Positions 36,061 to 47,020 are shown, numbered from the stretch's first letter. The stretch: DNA of 64,000 bases from Planctomycetota bacterium (GCA_014237855.1 JABACD010000001.1:186001-250000); one strand, 5' to 3'. Notes: generated from the sequence alone by a model not told the origin. Translations and numbers: made by a program.

Positions 36061-37503
36061 ATGCATGCCGCCTTTCTGATCGCCTACCTCGTCCTCCTGA
36101 TCGGCGTTGGCGCTATCAAGGCCCGCAAGGTCAAGACCCAAGAGGACTTCACTCTCGCGGGTCGTGGTCTCGGAGGTGCCGTCCTGACAGGCACCCTCCT
36201 TGCCACCTGGATCGGAACGGGGAGCATCTTCGGTAACGCCGAGCGCAGTTTCGAAGATGGGCTCTCAGCCTTCATCCTGCCGCTCTCGAGTGCGCTGGGA
36301 ATCCTGGCTCTCTTCTTCCTTGCCGCACGCATCCGGCGCATGGAGAAGTTCACCATCCAGGACATTCTCGAAGAGCGCTTTGGTGTGGCCGCTCGCATCA
36401 TCGGCACCCTGGCCCTCTTGATGGGGTACTTGATCATCGTCTCGTACCAGTACCGAGCGGGCTCGGCAGTCATGCAGAGAGTGGTACCCGATCTATCCCC
36501 CACCAATGCCGTCTGCCTGGTGGCCGCCTTTGTGATTGCCTACACAGCATTGGCAGGCATGTTCTCAGTCGCCTACACGGACCTCGCCAACGGCATCCTG
36601 ATGATCCTGGGACTCTCGATCTCCCTGTTCATCATGCTCGACAAGGCTGGCGGCGCAACGCAGGTCATCGAGGACCTGCCGGAGGGTAACCAGGCACTCT
36701 TCGGCTACAGCCCCGCCAAGGTCATCTCCTACCTCCTGCCTCCCTTCCTCTTGATTCTGGGAGATGCGAACATGTACCAGCGCTTCTTCTCTGCAAGGGA
36801 CCCCCAGACCGCACGACGCGCAGCAGCTGGGATGTTCCTCGGAGTTCTGTTGCTCGACTGGCTCATCATCGGCGTGGCCTTGTGCGGTGTAGCGCTGGTC
36901 ACACAAGGCCAGATGACTGCACCGGGCAACAGCGGACACGCCATCGTGCATATCGCCTTCGAGGCACTCCCCACTGTGCTCGGTGCAATCCTGTCCGCCA
37001 CGGTCGTTGCAGTTGTCGTATCTACGGCCGACTCCTACCTGCTCTCACCGGCCAGCTCTCTGGTCCGAGACGTTTACCAGCGCTTCATCAACAAGAGTGC
37101 CAGCGACCGCCAGACCATCCTTGCCGGTAGGAGCACTGTTGTGGTGCTCGGACTTGTGGCTCTAGCCCTCGCCTTCACCTCCGATGCATTCTTCAGTGTG
37201 GCTCTCTTTGCCTACACGCTGTACGGAGCAGCCATCACTCCACCACTACTCGCCGCCTTCTTCTGGAAGCGAGCCACCTCAGCTGGTGCGGTGACCTCGA
37301 TGATTCTTGGCCTGGGGGTGGCAACTCTCTGGGAGTTCTGGCTCGGTTCACGAATCGCCTCCCATCTCGAGGAGGCAGGCATGACCTCCATGTACGAGTT
37401 TGTCTCCAATCTGGATGCTGCGCTGCCAGCTGTCATTGCGAGCGTGCTGGCTCTTGTAACCGTCAGCCTCCTCGGGAAGCGCCCGGCAGGCATGGAAGGC
37501 TGA
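36061..37503 (+). CDS. Sodium/solute symporter (SSS/SLC5 family)
   Basis: A 480-residue protein with about 13 transmembrane helices. Family features include DFTLAGRGLGGAVLTGTLLATWIGTGS in pieces, ADSYLLSPASSLVRDVY and a C-terminal helix pair. The SSS family takes up sugars, amino acids, carboxylates or nucleosides together with sodium. Given the DUF1080 lipoprotein before it and the sulfatase one base after it, a sugar or desulfated sugar is the best guess, which is inference from neighbours. Confidence 0.92.
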   Translation: MHAAFLIAYLVLLIGVGAIKARKVKTQEDFTLAGRGLGGAVLTGTLLATWIGTGSIFGNAERSFEDGLSAFILPLSSALGILALFFLAARIRRMEKFTIQDILEERFGVAARIIGTLALLMGYLIIVSYQYRAGSAVMQRVVPDLSPTNAVCLVAAFVIAYTALAGMFSVAYTDLANGILMILGLSISLFIMLDKAGGATQVIEDLPEGNQALFGYSPAKVISYLLPPFLLILGDANMYQRFFSARDPQTARRAAAGMFLGVLLLDWLIIGVALCGVALVTQGQMTAPGNSGHAIVHIAFEALPTVLGAILSATVVAVVVSTADSYLLSPASSLVRDVYQRFINKSASDRQTILAGRSTVVVLGLVALALAFTSDAFFSVALFAYTLYGAAITPPLLAAFFWKRATSAGAVTSMILGLGVATLWEFWLGSRIASHLEEAGMTSMYEFVSNLDAALPAVIASVLALVTVSLLGKRPAGMEG

Positions 37504-37504
37504 G

Positions 37505-39007
37505 ATGAAAGGACCCCTCCTGGCTCTGATCGCATTCTTGACCTGCTCCTGTAGCGGCTCGCGTATACAACAGAGCTCTGATCCGGTCTCGGAGCCAATC
37601 AAGCGGCCGAACGTCCTCCTCATTTGCATCGACGATCTGCGTCCCGAGCTTGGCTGCTATGGAGTACCAGAGGTTCAGAGTCCACAGCTCGACGCGTTTG
37701 CTGAGACGGCGCTGCGTTTCGATCGGCACTACGTTCAGTTCCCAACCTGCGGTGCTTCCCGCTACTCGTTCCTCACAGGCCGCCGCCCAAGTCAGCCGGC
37801 TCACTACGGCAACGGGGCCTTCGCCACCCTTCATGAGCTGAGCGAAGGGGAGGAACCAGTAGCGACTCTTCCCGCAGTCTTTCACCAGGCTGGCTATCGC
37901 ACGGTTGGCCTCGGCAAGATCTCCCACTCACATGACGGCCGCATGCGCTCTGGCAAGGACGAGCTGCCAGATGCCTGGGATGCCCTGCCAACAGATGCTG
38001 GCCCCTGGGGTGAAGCGCGTCACCTGTTGCACGGATACGCGAACGGAGTCCCCCGCGTGGCTGGGAAGAGCCCAATTACCGAATCGGAGGACGTGCCCGA
38101 CGACGGCTATCCCGACGCTCGCCTGGCCTCCCAGGCCATCGAAGAGCTACGCGTGCTGGCCTCTGGCGAGGCCCCGTTCTTCCTGGCCGTCGGCTTCTTC
38201 AAGCCGCACCTCCCCTTTGCAGCTCCCCGCAGCTACTGGGATCTGTACGACCCCAACAACCTACCTCGCTCTACCCAGCCTGATATTCCCGAGGACCTCC
38301 CCTCCATCAATGGCTGGGGCCAGAGTGGTGAGGTGACTGGCAACTATGCCGGGGCTGGCTTCGACGACGCCACGTGGTCGATAGAAGAGCGGCGCCACCT
38401 CCGGCATGGATACTATGCATGCGTCAGCTATGTGGACGCCCAGGTCGGAAGGCTGCTGAGTGAACTGGACAGCCTGGGCCTGGCTGAAGAGACGATCGTC
38501 GTCGTCTGGGGCGATCATGGCTGGCACCTCGGCGACCTGGGGTTATTCGGCAAGCACACGACCTATGAAGCCGCGCTGCGCAGCACCTTGCTTGTGCGAG
38601 CCCCCGGTCGTTCAACCGGTGGTACATCCACGCGGGCGCTCGTGGAATCCCTGGACGTCTTTCCCACCTTGACAGAACTGTGTGGCCTACGAGCTCCCGA
38701 TGACCTGCCAGGGAGGAGCTTCACGCAATTGCTGGGCAGTCCAGAGCTGGAGCACCGTGATGTTGCTCTCTCCTACTGGCGCAGAGGCCCCTGGATCGCG
38801 ACGTCCATGCGTACTCCACGATATCGGCTCGTGGGTTGGTCGGACCCGGTCTCAAACCGTCAGGGCGCCATTGAGTTCTACGACCTTGATCAACAGCCCG
38901 AAGATGGCTCTGAGATCCACGAGGAAGAGAATCTCGCGGTCTCTGAGGCCGCTCTCATTCGACGCCTGATCGACAGGCACCTACCCAGGGGTCAGGGGGA
39001 GAACTGA
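37505..39007 (+). CDS. Sulfatase lipoprotein, iduronate-2-sulfatase-like
   Basis: A 500-residue protein with a lipoprotein-type signal (ALIAFLTCSC). The sulfatase domain is complete: PNVLLICIDDLRPELGCYG (metal Asp pair), the formylglycine site C82-G-A-S-R86, GKISHSHDG, FFLAVGFFKPHLPF, VVWGDHGWHLGD and HTTYEAALR. The C-x-A-S-R form and FKPHLPF are typical of iduronate-2-sulfatase-like enzymes that act on sulfated glycans. It starts one base after the symporter stop. Its last 16 bases overlap the convergent lectin gene. Confidence 0.94.
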   Translation: MKGPLLALIAFLTCSCSGSRIQQSSDPVSEPIKRPNVLLICIDDLRPELGCYGVPEVQSPQLDAFAETALRFDRHYVQFPTCGASRYSFLTGRRPSQPAHYGNGAFATLHELSEGEEPVATLPAVFHQAGYRTVGLGKISHSHDGRMRSGKDELPDAWDALPTDAGPWGEARHLLHGYANGVPRVAGKSPITESEDVPDDGYPDARLASQAIEELRVLASGEAPFFLAVGFFKPHLPFAAPRSYWDLYDPNNLPRSTQPDIPEDLPSINGWGQSGEVTGNYAGAGFDDATWSIEERRHLRHGYYACVSYVDAQVGRLLSELDSLGLAEETIVVVWGDHGWHLGDLGLFGKHTTYEAALRSTLLVRAPGRSTGGTSTRALVESLDVFPTLTELCGLRAPDDLPGRSFTQLLGSPELEHRDVALSYWRRGPWIATSMRTPRYRLVGWSDPVSNRQGAIEFYDLDQQPEDGSEIHEEENLAVSEAALIRRLIDRHLPRGQGEN

Positions 39008-40251
39008 ATGAACAGTCCGTTGCTCGTGCTGCGCCCCGTCGAACAGGGCCCCAGTTGATCGCGGAACCAGACCTGGAAGGCCTTGCCCTGACCCGCGGCG
39101 AGGTTTCCCGCGCTGACCAGGTTCAAGTTGGTCGAAGCCGCTCCGCTGACATCCGAGAACACCACCTGGAGATTGAGGGGGTTGGCCCCCAGGCAGCGCA
39201 AGCCGTCCCCCCATGGGGACCCCATGCCATTGTTCTCGGCCGTGTCAGCCTGAAGAAACAGCACTGGTTTGAAAGCGGGCAGCTGAGTTGCCGTAAGAGC
39301 CAGGTCTGCCGCCACGACCGACGATGTTCCAACGGAACGAAGCATGGCTCCCGCACCTGAACTATTGGAACACCCTTCGCCAAAAGCAGAGACGTTCCCA
39401 CAGGGGCAAACCATCGACGAACTATCGCCAAAGCAATAAGCCGTCCCAGGACCTCCGCTCGAGGACCAGCTCCAGGAGAGTACATCGTGATTCTCCCAGG
39501 CTCCGCCTGTCCCAGCAGTGAAGCCCACGTAAGCTCTGCCCTCTGACAGCAGCCCGATGCCTCCGGTAAAGCCACCGTTGACCCAGATGCCGCCGAGGCC
39601 GAAGTCGTAGGGCACACTCAGTCGTGGATTCACCAGATCATCCAGGTAAACCTCAAGAGTGCCGGGAATGTAGTTCAATCGAACGGTGTGAACCTGGCCA
39701 TCGCTGAGGTTCGTTCCCGGATCAATCTGCCCCAGTGAGAACTGCTCGTCGTTGTTGTTCTCCCCGCTGCCATTCGTATGGAGGCTGAGCTCATTGCCCG
39801 AGAGATCGCCCTCCCCGCTCGAAAACCAGGTGTCGAGTTCGAGCACCAACGAGTTGGTGATGGCAGTTCCCGATGGTGCGGTCGTGTTGGCCCCGTAGCC
39901 CATCTCACCGCCGCCACTCCCCATCGCAGAAGTGCCGCGTGGATCAGTGTGGAAGATGATGGTCATTCCATCCGCTCCACCACTACCGAGGCTGTTGAAC
40001 GAGTAGGTGAATACCGTATCGAAGCCGGTGTCAACTCTAACGGGCTGGTCGTAGTAGACAGCTCCGACCTGACTCCCTGAAGCAGCTGTGACCCGCAGGA
40101 GGTTACCCGACTGCGCCGCATTCCCGAGCATCGTGAGGCCGGCCACGCTCGAGAAGTCGTTGTAGACGAAATCCTGGGCCTCCGCTGCAGCGGCCAGCCC
40201 GGCCATCGCCATGATCAGATTGCGCAAGTTCGAGGCCATTCCTTCCACCAT
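38992..40251 (-). CDS. Secreted L-type lectin-like protein with shared C-terminal module
   Basis: A 419-residue protein. The ATG at 40251 has GAGGGGGAG upstream and leads into a signal peptide (LIMAMAGLAAAAEAQ). Residues about 28-275 form a legume-lectin-like domain: DGMTIIFHTDPRG, NSLVLELDTWFSSGEG with the metal-site Asp, HTVRLNYIPGTLEVYLDD and a GGIGLLSEGRAYVGFTAGTGG block. Residues about 278-419 are the shared C-terminal module (AYCFGDSSS, CPCGN, GCSNSSGAGA, WGDGLRCLG, FQVWFRD, TSNGLFIQF). The stop lies inside the sulfatase gene. Binding to an extracellular glycan is inferred from the fold. Confidence 0.87.
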   Translation of the reverse strand: MVEGMASNLRNLIMAMAGLAAAAEAQDFVYNDFSSVAGLTMLGNAAQSGNLLRVTAASGSQVGAVYYDQPVRVDTGFDTVFTYSFNSLGSGGADGMTIIFHTDPRGTSAMGSGGGEMGYGANTTAPSGTAITNSLVLELDTWFSSGEGDLSGNELSLHTNGSGENNNDEQFSLGQIDPGTNLSDGQVHTVRLNYIPGTLEVYLDDLVNPRLSVPYDFGLGGIWVNGGFTGGIGLLSEGRAYVGFTAGTGGAWENHDVLSWSWSSSGGPGTAYCFGDSSSMVCPCGNVSAFGEGCSNSSGAGAMLRSVGTSSVVAADLALTATQLPAFKPVLFLQADTAENNGMGSPWGDGLRCLGANPLNLQVVFSDVSGAASTNLNLVSAGNLAAGQGKAFQVWFRDQLGPCSTGRSTSNGLFIQFSP

Positions 40252-40389
40252 TCGAGGCTCCCCCTCTGTGCACTTCATGATACCCCGAACTCTCGAATTG
40301 CGTATAACTCGTACCCGGAGCCGCTGTACTGCGACGAGCTGGCACCCAAGCTGGGGCCACCTGTCGTGATGGAGGCTCTTTGGCCTGGC

Positions 40390-43245
40390 TCAGGTCCCGG
40401 GGTGCCAGAGCTCCCGCCAGTCGGGTTTTGCCGGCCTGGGCGCGCTGGAGAAGCGCTCCAGCAGGCCTGGATCCACCACGAAGTCCTCGAGGGCTGTCTC
40501 CGAGAGCACCTGCCCACAAGCCTCGTGGATCGAGGGAGCATCCAGCTTCTGGTAGCCATAGACCTCGTCAGGCCGGCCACACTTGCTGAACTTTCTGACC
40601 GCGAGAGTCCTGCAACGCACACCCAGGATCGACCCGATGTTGTCGAGATGTCCAGCCTCGCCATCGCAGACGGCCACGCAGGGAACGCGGCGACCCGCCA
40701 GGCTGATCAGGCCGGCCTCACTGGCTGCGGCAGCACGCACTCCGTGAAGATTGCCGTCCACGCCCAGCCCCTCACGTAGTAACGAGTAACCGTCCTTCTC
40801 ACCGAGGATGCCAAGCAAGAGCTCGGGCGACGAGACCACGTGTACGTTGGCGAAGACTCCGATCTCAAGTAAGGAGTCGCTCGCTTCCAGAGCCTCTGGG
40901 ACAAGCGGGCCCATGACAAAGAGCTGAACCACATTCTCACCGGGCTCGTAGCCAACGTAGCCCCGATAATCGACCAATGTCCAGGCACCCTCGAGGCAGT
41001 GCTGCCTGATGCGTCCGAGCAGGGCAGCATCATCGAGGACCGGCAAGCTGCTCTCATCAATCGCGGTCGAATCCCACTTGTCACCCAAGTCCGCAGGCCG
41101 GAGAGCGCCTGCAGGCACCTCACTCTTACTGGACATGTGGCGCCTCACCCTCGTCAGCAACTCTCGCTGCTGGAGAGCTCGAGTCACGCCTCGGACAAAC
41201 ACCCCACTACGACCAGCGTTGTCGCCCTCCATTTGACGCTTGATCGCGTCAGCCAAGATCCAGTCCATTTCGATCCCGTAGGCCGGCTCCCACGTGATCA
41301 GGTTGGGCATTTGAATGTCGGACTTCCAGCTGTGCTGCGCACCCTCTGAGGAGAGCGTCACCCCCGAAGGAGTCCCCATCAGGATGAATTCTGAGCCCCA
41401 GTAGACGTCATAGTAGAGCTGGTCGAGGGCCCGCTTCACGAAGAAGTCGTAGACCGTCATGATCGGTATGAATGACAGGCCCACGTATTGCCCCATCATC
41501 CCGAAGGACCCAAGAGCACTCATCGCATTGGCCTCGGCGATCTCGAAGCGAATGTGGCGCGTCCAGGCCGCCGTTCTCGCCAAGAGCTCCGGGTGGCGAG
41601 TGTTCATCTCGAGTTCTTCCTCGAGGTCGAGCTTCTCCTCGTCTGCAGGGCCATAGATGCCCGCATCCATCGAGGGAGAGATATTCGTTGACGACCCCAC
41701 ATCCGGTGAGAGCGTCATGGCGAACTGAGCGGCTGGTTGCCAGCGGCGCTCGAAGTCAGTGAGCGGATGCGGCTTCTTTTCCTCCTCTGCTGGGTCCAAC
41801 CCGTGGGTGCCGATACGGGCGAGCTTCGCCGCTATCTGCCCCCACATCCACTGGGTGTGAGCCATGGGAAAGAGGCTCGTATCAATCTCGAAGCTCTCGG
41901 GCACTTCACCCACTTCCTGAACAGCGGCCCTTGTCCGCTCCCGATTGCGGTCGCAGAGCGCCTGGTGCTCCGAGTACGCCTGCCTGAAGAGCTCACCGCG
42001 CTGCGCCAGGAATCGGCCTTCCTCACTGTCATCCTCGAAGCCTGCGAAGGGCCGCCCGAAGTCGAGTCCTTCTCGATCGAGAAGAGCTTCGACCTCCTGC
42101 TTCGACGGCAGCATCGAGTGGTTCCCAGGATGGGCGAGGCAGTCCAGGCTCCAGCCCTTCAAGGTATGAACGATCACGACGACGGGGACCTGGGAGTCCT
42201 TCTTCGACTCCTCCAGAGCATCCACGACCCGCTGGTAGTCGTGACCACCCAGGTCTAGCATCACGTCGAGCACTTCCTCGTCCGACAAGGAATCGAGCAA
42301 GACCTTCATTCCCGGGCAACGCTCGAGCCACAGGTCTCGAATTCGCTGGGGATCTCTCTTGAGCACGAGCATCTGGAATTCGAAATCGGAGAGGCCATCG
42401 GTCAGGACCTCTCTCAGGCAGTCACCGCCAGGCCGACCAAAGATCTCCTCCCGGAGGCTGCCGTGTCGGAGCTGAATCACTCGCCATCCGTTCGCCACGG
42501 CAGTGCGCTCGATCCGATCACAATCAGTCCCTTCCAGACCTCGCTCATTGGGGATGCGAGTGCCGTCGAGGTTCTGCCTGTTGTAGTCGATGATCCAGGT
42601 CACGTTGCCCAGCTCTCGCTCTGCGAGGTCGGGCATGGCCTCGAGCAGAGATCCCTCGCGGAACTCCGAGTCACCGATCAGAGACCAGAAGTGAGTGTCT
42701 GACGGAACCTCCCATTCATGATCCTCGGCGTAGCGATAGGCCAGGGCCAGATAGCCCGAGCAAACCGGAGGGATACCTACAGTGCCGCTGGGCAGGAAGT
42801 GGAAGTTGTCCGGGTCGCTCGCCGCATGGTAGCTCTGGAAGACATAGGGCAGTTCCGGTGTAGGAAACTTCCGCAGCGTCCCCATGGCCAACTCCGCCTC
42901 CTCTCGAGTGAACCAACCATCTCGCTGCGTGGAGGCGAAGGCGTCGACCTTCTTGTTGTGCCTGAACAGGCCGAGGGCCAGGTGCAAGGCATGGTCCGTT
43001 GGAGAAGCGTGAGGCTTGCAGCAGACGTAGTCCTGAGGCTGGCGCACGTCCAAGTGCAAGGCCGATAGGATGTGCATCGAGCTGGCACAGCTCGCCGGGT
43101 GACCCCCAACCTTGGGGTCGCCCGGTTTCGTCTCGCGCGAGTAGTTCGCGAGATGAATCATGCTGATCATGTGCACGAAGGCACGGTTGGTGATCCGCTC
43201 CTGAACCGAGGTCATGGGCATCGTGGGGCTAGTCTGGAGAGTCAT
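40390..43245 (-). CDS. aceE: Pyruvate dehydrogenase E1 component, AceE-type homodimeric
   Basis: A 951-residue protein. The transketolase-like thiamine diphosphate domain shows GGHPASCASSM, SPTDHALHLALGLF, the GD...N cofactor motif starting GDSEFREGSLLEA (about 188) and running to WIIDYNRQNLDGT, and LGGHDYQRVVDALEES. The pyrimidine and C-terminal domains follow (GMMGQYVGLSFIPIMTVYDF, EGAQHSWKSDIQ). The length is close to E. coli AceE (887) with extra sequence in the middle. It decarboxylates pyruvate and acetylates lipoyl E2. No E2 or E3 gene is adjacent, and upstream sequence has no clear ribosome site. A related 2-oxoacid substrate is possible. Confidence 0.9.
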   Translation of the reverse strand: MTLQTSPTMPMTSVQERITNRAFVHMISMIHLANYSRETKPGDPKVGGHPASCASSMHILSALHLDVRQPQDYVCCKPHASPTDHALHLALGLFRHNKKVDAFASTQRDGWFTREEAELAMGTLRKFPTPELPYVFQSYHAASDPDNFHFLPSGTVGIPPVCSGYLALAYRYAEDHEWEVPSDTHFWSLIGDSEFREGSLLEAMPDLAERELGNVTWIIDYNRQNLDGTRIPNERGLEGTDCDRIERTAVANGWRVIQLRHGSLREEIFGRPGGDCLREVLTDGLSDFEFQMLVLKRDPQRIRDLWLERCPGMKVLLDSLSDEEVLDVMLDLGGHDYQRVVDALEESKKDSQVPVVVIVHTLKGWSLDCLAHPGNHSMLPSKQEVEALLDREGLDFGRPFAGFEDDSEEGRFLAQRGELFRQAYSEHQALCDRNRERTRAAVQEVGEVPESFEIDTSLFPMAHTQWMWGQIAAKLARIGTHGLDPAEEEKKPHPLTDFERRWQPAAQFAMTLSPDVGSSTNISPSMDAGIYGPADEEKLDLEEELEMNTRHPELLARTAAWTRHIRFEIAEANAMSALGSFGMMGQYVGLSFIPIMTVYDFFVKRALDQLYYDVYWGSEFILMGTPSGVTLSSEGAQHSWKSDIQMPNLITWEPAYGIEMDWILADAIKRQMEGDNAGRSGVFVRGVTRALQQRELLTRVRRHMSSKSEVPAGALRPADLGDKWDSTAIDESSLPVLDDAALLGRIRQHCLEGAWTLVDYRGYVGYEPGENVVQLFVMGPLVPEALEASDSLLEIGVFANVHVVSSPELLLGILGEKDGYSLLREGLGVDGNLHGVRAAAASEAGLISLAGRRVPCVAVCDGEAGHLDNIGSILGVRCRTLAVRKFSKCGRPDEVYGYQKLDAPSIHEACGQVLSETALEDFVVDPGLLERFSSAPRPAKPDWRELWHPGT

Positions 43246-43448
43246 CGCTGAGGGGGTCTAGGGGTCCAGTTCACTGCCTGGCAGCCCGGTAGGGTAGCAC
43301 CGCCGCGCTGGCTGCTGGACCCCGATTCTGATAGCAGCGCCTCACTTTCCTGACTCCTTGGTACGGAGACGGGAGCCAGCTGCTGGCCTCCTCGCCCGAG
43401 GCCCCCCGCAGGCGAGCACCAGCAACCCAGAATCAATGGCCCTCCTGG

Positions 43449-43796
43449 TCAGTCGCCAGATGGTCTGGTCGGTCGGCGCCTGAACAGCGTGGCTCCCGCA
43501 AGGGCCAGGAGGAAGGAAGTGGCCCAGGACCCCCAGAAGACCGTGGGCAGATCCTGCACCAGCCAGCGCTCAACCAGGCCACCTCGATCCCCGGTCTGGG
43601 AGCTGCTCGGTAGATAGAGCAACCAGGCAAGCCCGGGAGTAACAAGGAAGGAGAAGAGCAGGGCAATCGCACAGCGGTCCAAGAGCGACCCCCTTCCGGA
43701 TGTTCGTGCGAGGAAACGCTGCAGCCAGATCATGGTCGCCAGTCCAGCAAGATAGAGGGCCCCAATCAGGGCCCAGGCCAGGGATTCTACAGTCAT
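43449..43796 (-). CDS. Small membrane protein of unknown function
   Basis: A 115-residue protein from the ATG at 43796; the frame upstream to 43889 adds a Pro/Ser-rich stretch without support. Three transmembrane segments are visible: WALIGALYLAGLATMIWL, IALLFSFLVTPGLAWLLYL and WATSFLLALAGATLF, with a positively charged end RRRPTRPSGD. I do not recognise a family. It lies between aceE and the cytochrome/DUF1549 gene, divergent from the latter. Confidence 0.55.
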   Translation of the reverse strand: MTVESLAWALIGALYLAGLATMIWLQRFLARTSGRGSLLDRCAIALLFSFLVTPGLAWLLYLPSSSQTGDRGGLVERWLVQDLPTVFWGSWATSFLLALAGATLFRRRPTRPSGD

Positions 43797-43960
43797 GAAT
43801 TCCAGCTCGGGTGTGCCATCAAGGGTGGGATTGTGCCATGAGTTGGGCGAAGGTTGCGACCTGGGCTGCCCAGAGGGGGTCAAGACCATCAGAGTCCCCT
43901 TACCCGTTATCGGGGACCTGCTGTAGAGGCCAGAGGTCGGTTACCATTGGGGTCCAGAAG

Positions 43961-46900
43961 ATGATGCTCCAACCTTTCAGACCGTCTCTCATTTCCATCG
44001 CTGCAGTCCTGTGGCCTGCGCTCGTTCTCGGCTCCTCAGACGCCGACTCGGTCGACTTCTCCCGAGACATCGAGCCACTCCTCGAGGACAACTGCATTCA
44101 GTGTCACCGGGAGAGAAAGCACAAGGCCGGGCTGCGCCTCGACTCAAAGTCCGCGGCCATGGCTGGCAGCTACTTTGGTACGGAGCCCGTGATCTTGCCA
44201 GGTGATGCAAGCAACTCCGTTCTCTTCCAGCGAATCGCTTCCAACGACGAGGACGAGCGAATGCCTCCGCGGGGAGCGCCTCTGGAGGCCAGCGAGATCG
44301 AGCTGATCAGGCGTTGGATCGACGAGGGTGCGGAGTGGCCTGATGAGGAGGTAGAGACCGATTTCGAGCTGCATTGGGCCTACGAGAGTCTTCAGCCCAC
44401 AGAGCTCCCGCAGCCACGGAACAGCGAGTGGGCCCGCAACGAGATCGACATCTTCGTCCTCGATCGCCTCCAGCGAGAAGGCCTCGAGCCCTCACCAGAG
44501 GCAGACAGGTCGACACTTCTTCGCCGCCTGTCCCTGGACCTGACAGGCCTGCCACCTACCCCCGACGAGCTTGAAGCGTTCCTGGGCAACGACTCGGACA
44601 CTGCCTACGAGGAGCAAGTCGACCGGTTGTTCGCCTCACCTCATTATGGTGAACGGCAGGCTCGAGGCTGGCTAGATCTGGCTCGCTACGCAGATACAAA
44701 CGGTTACGAGAAGGACTCGATTCGGACCATGTGGCGCTATCGCGACTGGGTCATCAGGGCCTTCAACTCCGACATGAGCTTCGATCGCTTCACGATCGAA
44801 CAGCTTGCCGGAGACCTACTCCCCGAGCCAACGCTGGAGCAACGTATTGCCACGGGTTTTCATCGCAATACGATGATCAACGCGGAAGGAGGTGTTGACC
44901 CTGAGGAGTATCGAGTTGCCGCGGTGGTCGATCGCGTGAATACAACGGCCATGGTCTGGCTCGGCACCACGCTGGCCTGCGCCCAGTGCCACACCCACAA
45001 GTACGACCCCTTCAGCCAGCGCGAGTACTTTCGACTCTTCGCCTACTTCAACTCGTCGGCCGACATCGGTCCCAGTGACGAACCGAAGATAGATGCGCCC
45101 ACGCCTGAAGAGGCCCTGGAAGAAGAGAGAGCCGTGGCCGAGCTCGCAATTCTGGACGAGCGGCTGAGTACCTGGACACCAGCACTGGCAGGGGAGCTGG
45201 CCCTCTTCGAAGAGGAGCAAGCCCAGGCCGGGAAGTCCTGGAGCACCCTGCGCCCCAAGACGTTCAGTGGTGACGAGGGAACCACCCTCGCCATGCTCGA
45301 GGACGGCTCACTGCTCGCCGTGGGCAAGGAGCTGGCACGGGACACCTATGACCTGCTCTTTGACCTGCCCGAGGTCGAGGTCCAGCGCCTCCGCGTGGAT
45401 GTCCTGACACACGAGGCCCTCCCAAATGGTGGCCCTGGACGCGCCGACCACAACAACTTCGTGCTGAGCGAGATCGAGGTCATCGCCACCGAGCGCAGCT
45501 CCGGGGAGGAGCACACGATCAGGCCAGCGGGGGCAAGCGCCGACTTCTTCCAAGAGGGATCACCAACCTGGCCGGCTGAGAGCTCCATAGACGGCGACCC
45601 GAGCACCGGGTGGGCAATCGCTGGAGGAACAGATCACCCCCACCAGCTGGTGCTCGATCTGGCCGAGCCCCTCGACGGCAAGAGACACTCCCACCTCCGA
45701 CTGCGGCTGGCCCAGCACTACGGCAGCATGCACGTGATCGGGCGCCTGCGCATCAGCTTCTCGCAAGAGGCCGGAAGCGGGGCCACCCTGGTGCGACCTG
45801 ACATCGAGGAGCTGCTGACCGAAGCCGGTGATCGAACACCCGAGGATCAAGCTCGACTGGAGGCCTGGTTCTTGAGTGCAGCGCCATCACTAGCTGAGGC
45901 ACGAGAACGAAAGCGCGCCCTCGGCGATCGGCACCGCCCGCCGACGAGCCTGGTGATGCAGGAGCTGGAGACACCGCGCACGACCCACGTCCTTGAGCGT
46001 GGTTCCTTTCTTGCCCCTGGCGAGGAAGTGACCCCCGGGGTTCCGGCGGTCCTTACCCCGCTACACGAGGGCGCGCGAACCGACCGCCTTGGCCTGGCCC
46101 GCTGGCTCGTGAGTCCTGAGAACCCGCTCACTGCACGCGTCACGGTCAACCGATTCTGGCAACAAGTATTCGGTCGTGGACTGGTCCCGACACCGGAGGA
46201 CTTCGGCAGCCAGGGCCAAGCACCGACACACCCTGAGCTGCTCGACTGGCTCGCCCTTGAGCTCCAAAGGGATGGTTGGTCGATCAAGAGCACTCTCAAG
46301 CGCTTCGTCCTCTCCTCGACCTATCGCCAGGAGTCAACGGCCAGCCCAGAGCTCCGACAGCGTGACCCCCAGAACATATTGCTTGCCAGGGGTGCACGCT
46401 ATCGAGTCGAGGCCGAGATGGTGCGAGACATTGCCCTGGTAGCCAGCGGCCTCCTCAGTGAGACGATTGGCGGACCAAGCGTCTTCCCACCGCAGCCCCC
46501 GGGGATATGGAATTCCACCTACAGTGCTGACCGCTGGAACACAGCCGGCGGACCCGATCGCTTCAGGCGAGGCCTGTACACCTTCTGGCGACGAACGGCT
46601 CCGTATCCGACATTCATGGCCTTTGACGCGACAAGCCGCGAACTCGCCTGTGCTCGACGACCCGGCTCGAACACGCCCCTACAAGCACTGGCCCTCCTCA
46701 ATGATCCGGCCTTCATCGAGCTCGCCATAGGGCTCGCAGGGCGCCTACTCCGTGAAGGCGGTGACCAGGACCGCGCACGCGTCGAGCTTGGCTTTGAGCT
46801 GTGCACCGGCCGCTTGCCCGATGCGCGGGAGGTTGCCATGTTGCTGGAGCTACTCGCCTCGGAGCGCGACCACTACCTGAATTCGATCGACTCCGCCAGG

Positions 46901-47020
46901 ACCCTGGTCAGTAGCGAAGTAGACCTTGGGACCAACGAGCTCGACCCGATCGAGCTGGCGGCCTGGACGGTCCTGGCCAATGTCCTGCTCAACCTCGACG
47001 AGACCATCACCCGCGGCTAG
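43961..47020 (+). CDS. Planctomycete PSD1-type cytochrome protein (PSCyt1-DUF1549-DUF1553)
   Basis: A 1019-residue protein from the ATG at 43961, where a signal peptide starts ([17 protein letters not shown]). A c-type heme motif CIQCH lies near residue 44 ([17 protein letters not shown]) with RMPPRG as possible axial Met. DUF1549 follows (about 150-360: [34 protein letters not shown]) with a second motif CAQCH near 342. A discoidin-like beta domain sits at about 530-607 ([13 protein letters not shown]). DUF1553 fills about 705-1015 ([42 protein letters not shown]). The family is typical of Planctomycetota and of unknown function. It is followed by DUF1501 after 2 bases. Confidence 0.95.
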   Translation: MMLQPFRPSLISIAAVLWPALVLGSSDADSVDFSRDIEPLLEDNCIQCHRERKHKAGLRLDSKSAAMAGSYFGTEPVILPGDASNSVLFQRIASNDEDERMPPRGAPLEASEIELIRRWIDEGAEWPDEEVETDFELHWAYESLQPTELPQPRNSEWARNEIDIFVLDRLQREGLEPSPEADRSTLLRRLSLDLTGLPPTPDELEAFLGNDSDTAYEEQVDRLFASPHYGERQARGWLDLARYADTNGYEKDSIRTMWRYRDWVIRAFNSDMSFDRFTIEQLAGDLLPEPTLEQRIATGFHRNTMINAEGGVDPEEYRVAAVVDRVNTTAMVWLGTTLACAQCHTHKYDPFSQREYFRLFAYFNSSADIGPSDEPKIDAPTPEEALEEERAVAELAILDERLSTWTPALAGELALFEEEQAQAGKSWSTLRPKTFSGDEGTTLAMLEDGSLLAVGKELARDTYDLLFDLPEVEVQRLRVDVLTHEALPNGGPGRADHNNFVLSEIEVIATERSSGEEHTIRPAGASADFFQEGSPTWPAESSIDGDPSTGWAIAGGTDHPHQLVLDLAEPLDGKRHSHLRLRLAQHYGSMHVIGRLRISFSQEAGSGATLVRPDIEELLTEAGDRTPEDQARLEAWFLSAAPSLAEARERKRALGDRHRPPTSLVMQELETPRTTHVLERGSFLAPGEEVTPGVPAVLTPLHEGARTDRLGLARWLVSPENPLTARVTVNRFWQQVFGRGLVPTPEDFGSQGQAPTHPELLDWLALELQRDGWSIKSTLKRFVLSSTYRQESTASPELRQRDPQNILLARGARYRVEAEMVRDIALVASGLLSETIGGPSVFPPQPPGIWNSTYSADRWNTAGGPDRFRRGLYTFWRRTAPYPTFMAFDATSRELACARRPGSNTPLQALALLNDPAFIELAIGLAGRLLREGGDQDRARVELGFELCTGRLPDAREVAMLLELLASERDHYLNSIDSARTLVSSEVDLGTNELDPIELAAWTVLANVLLNLDETITRG

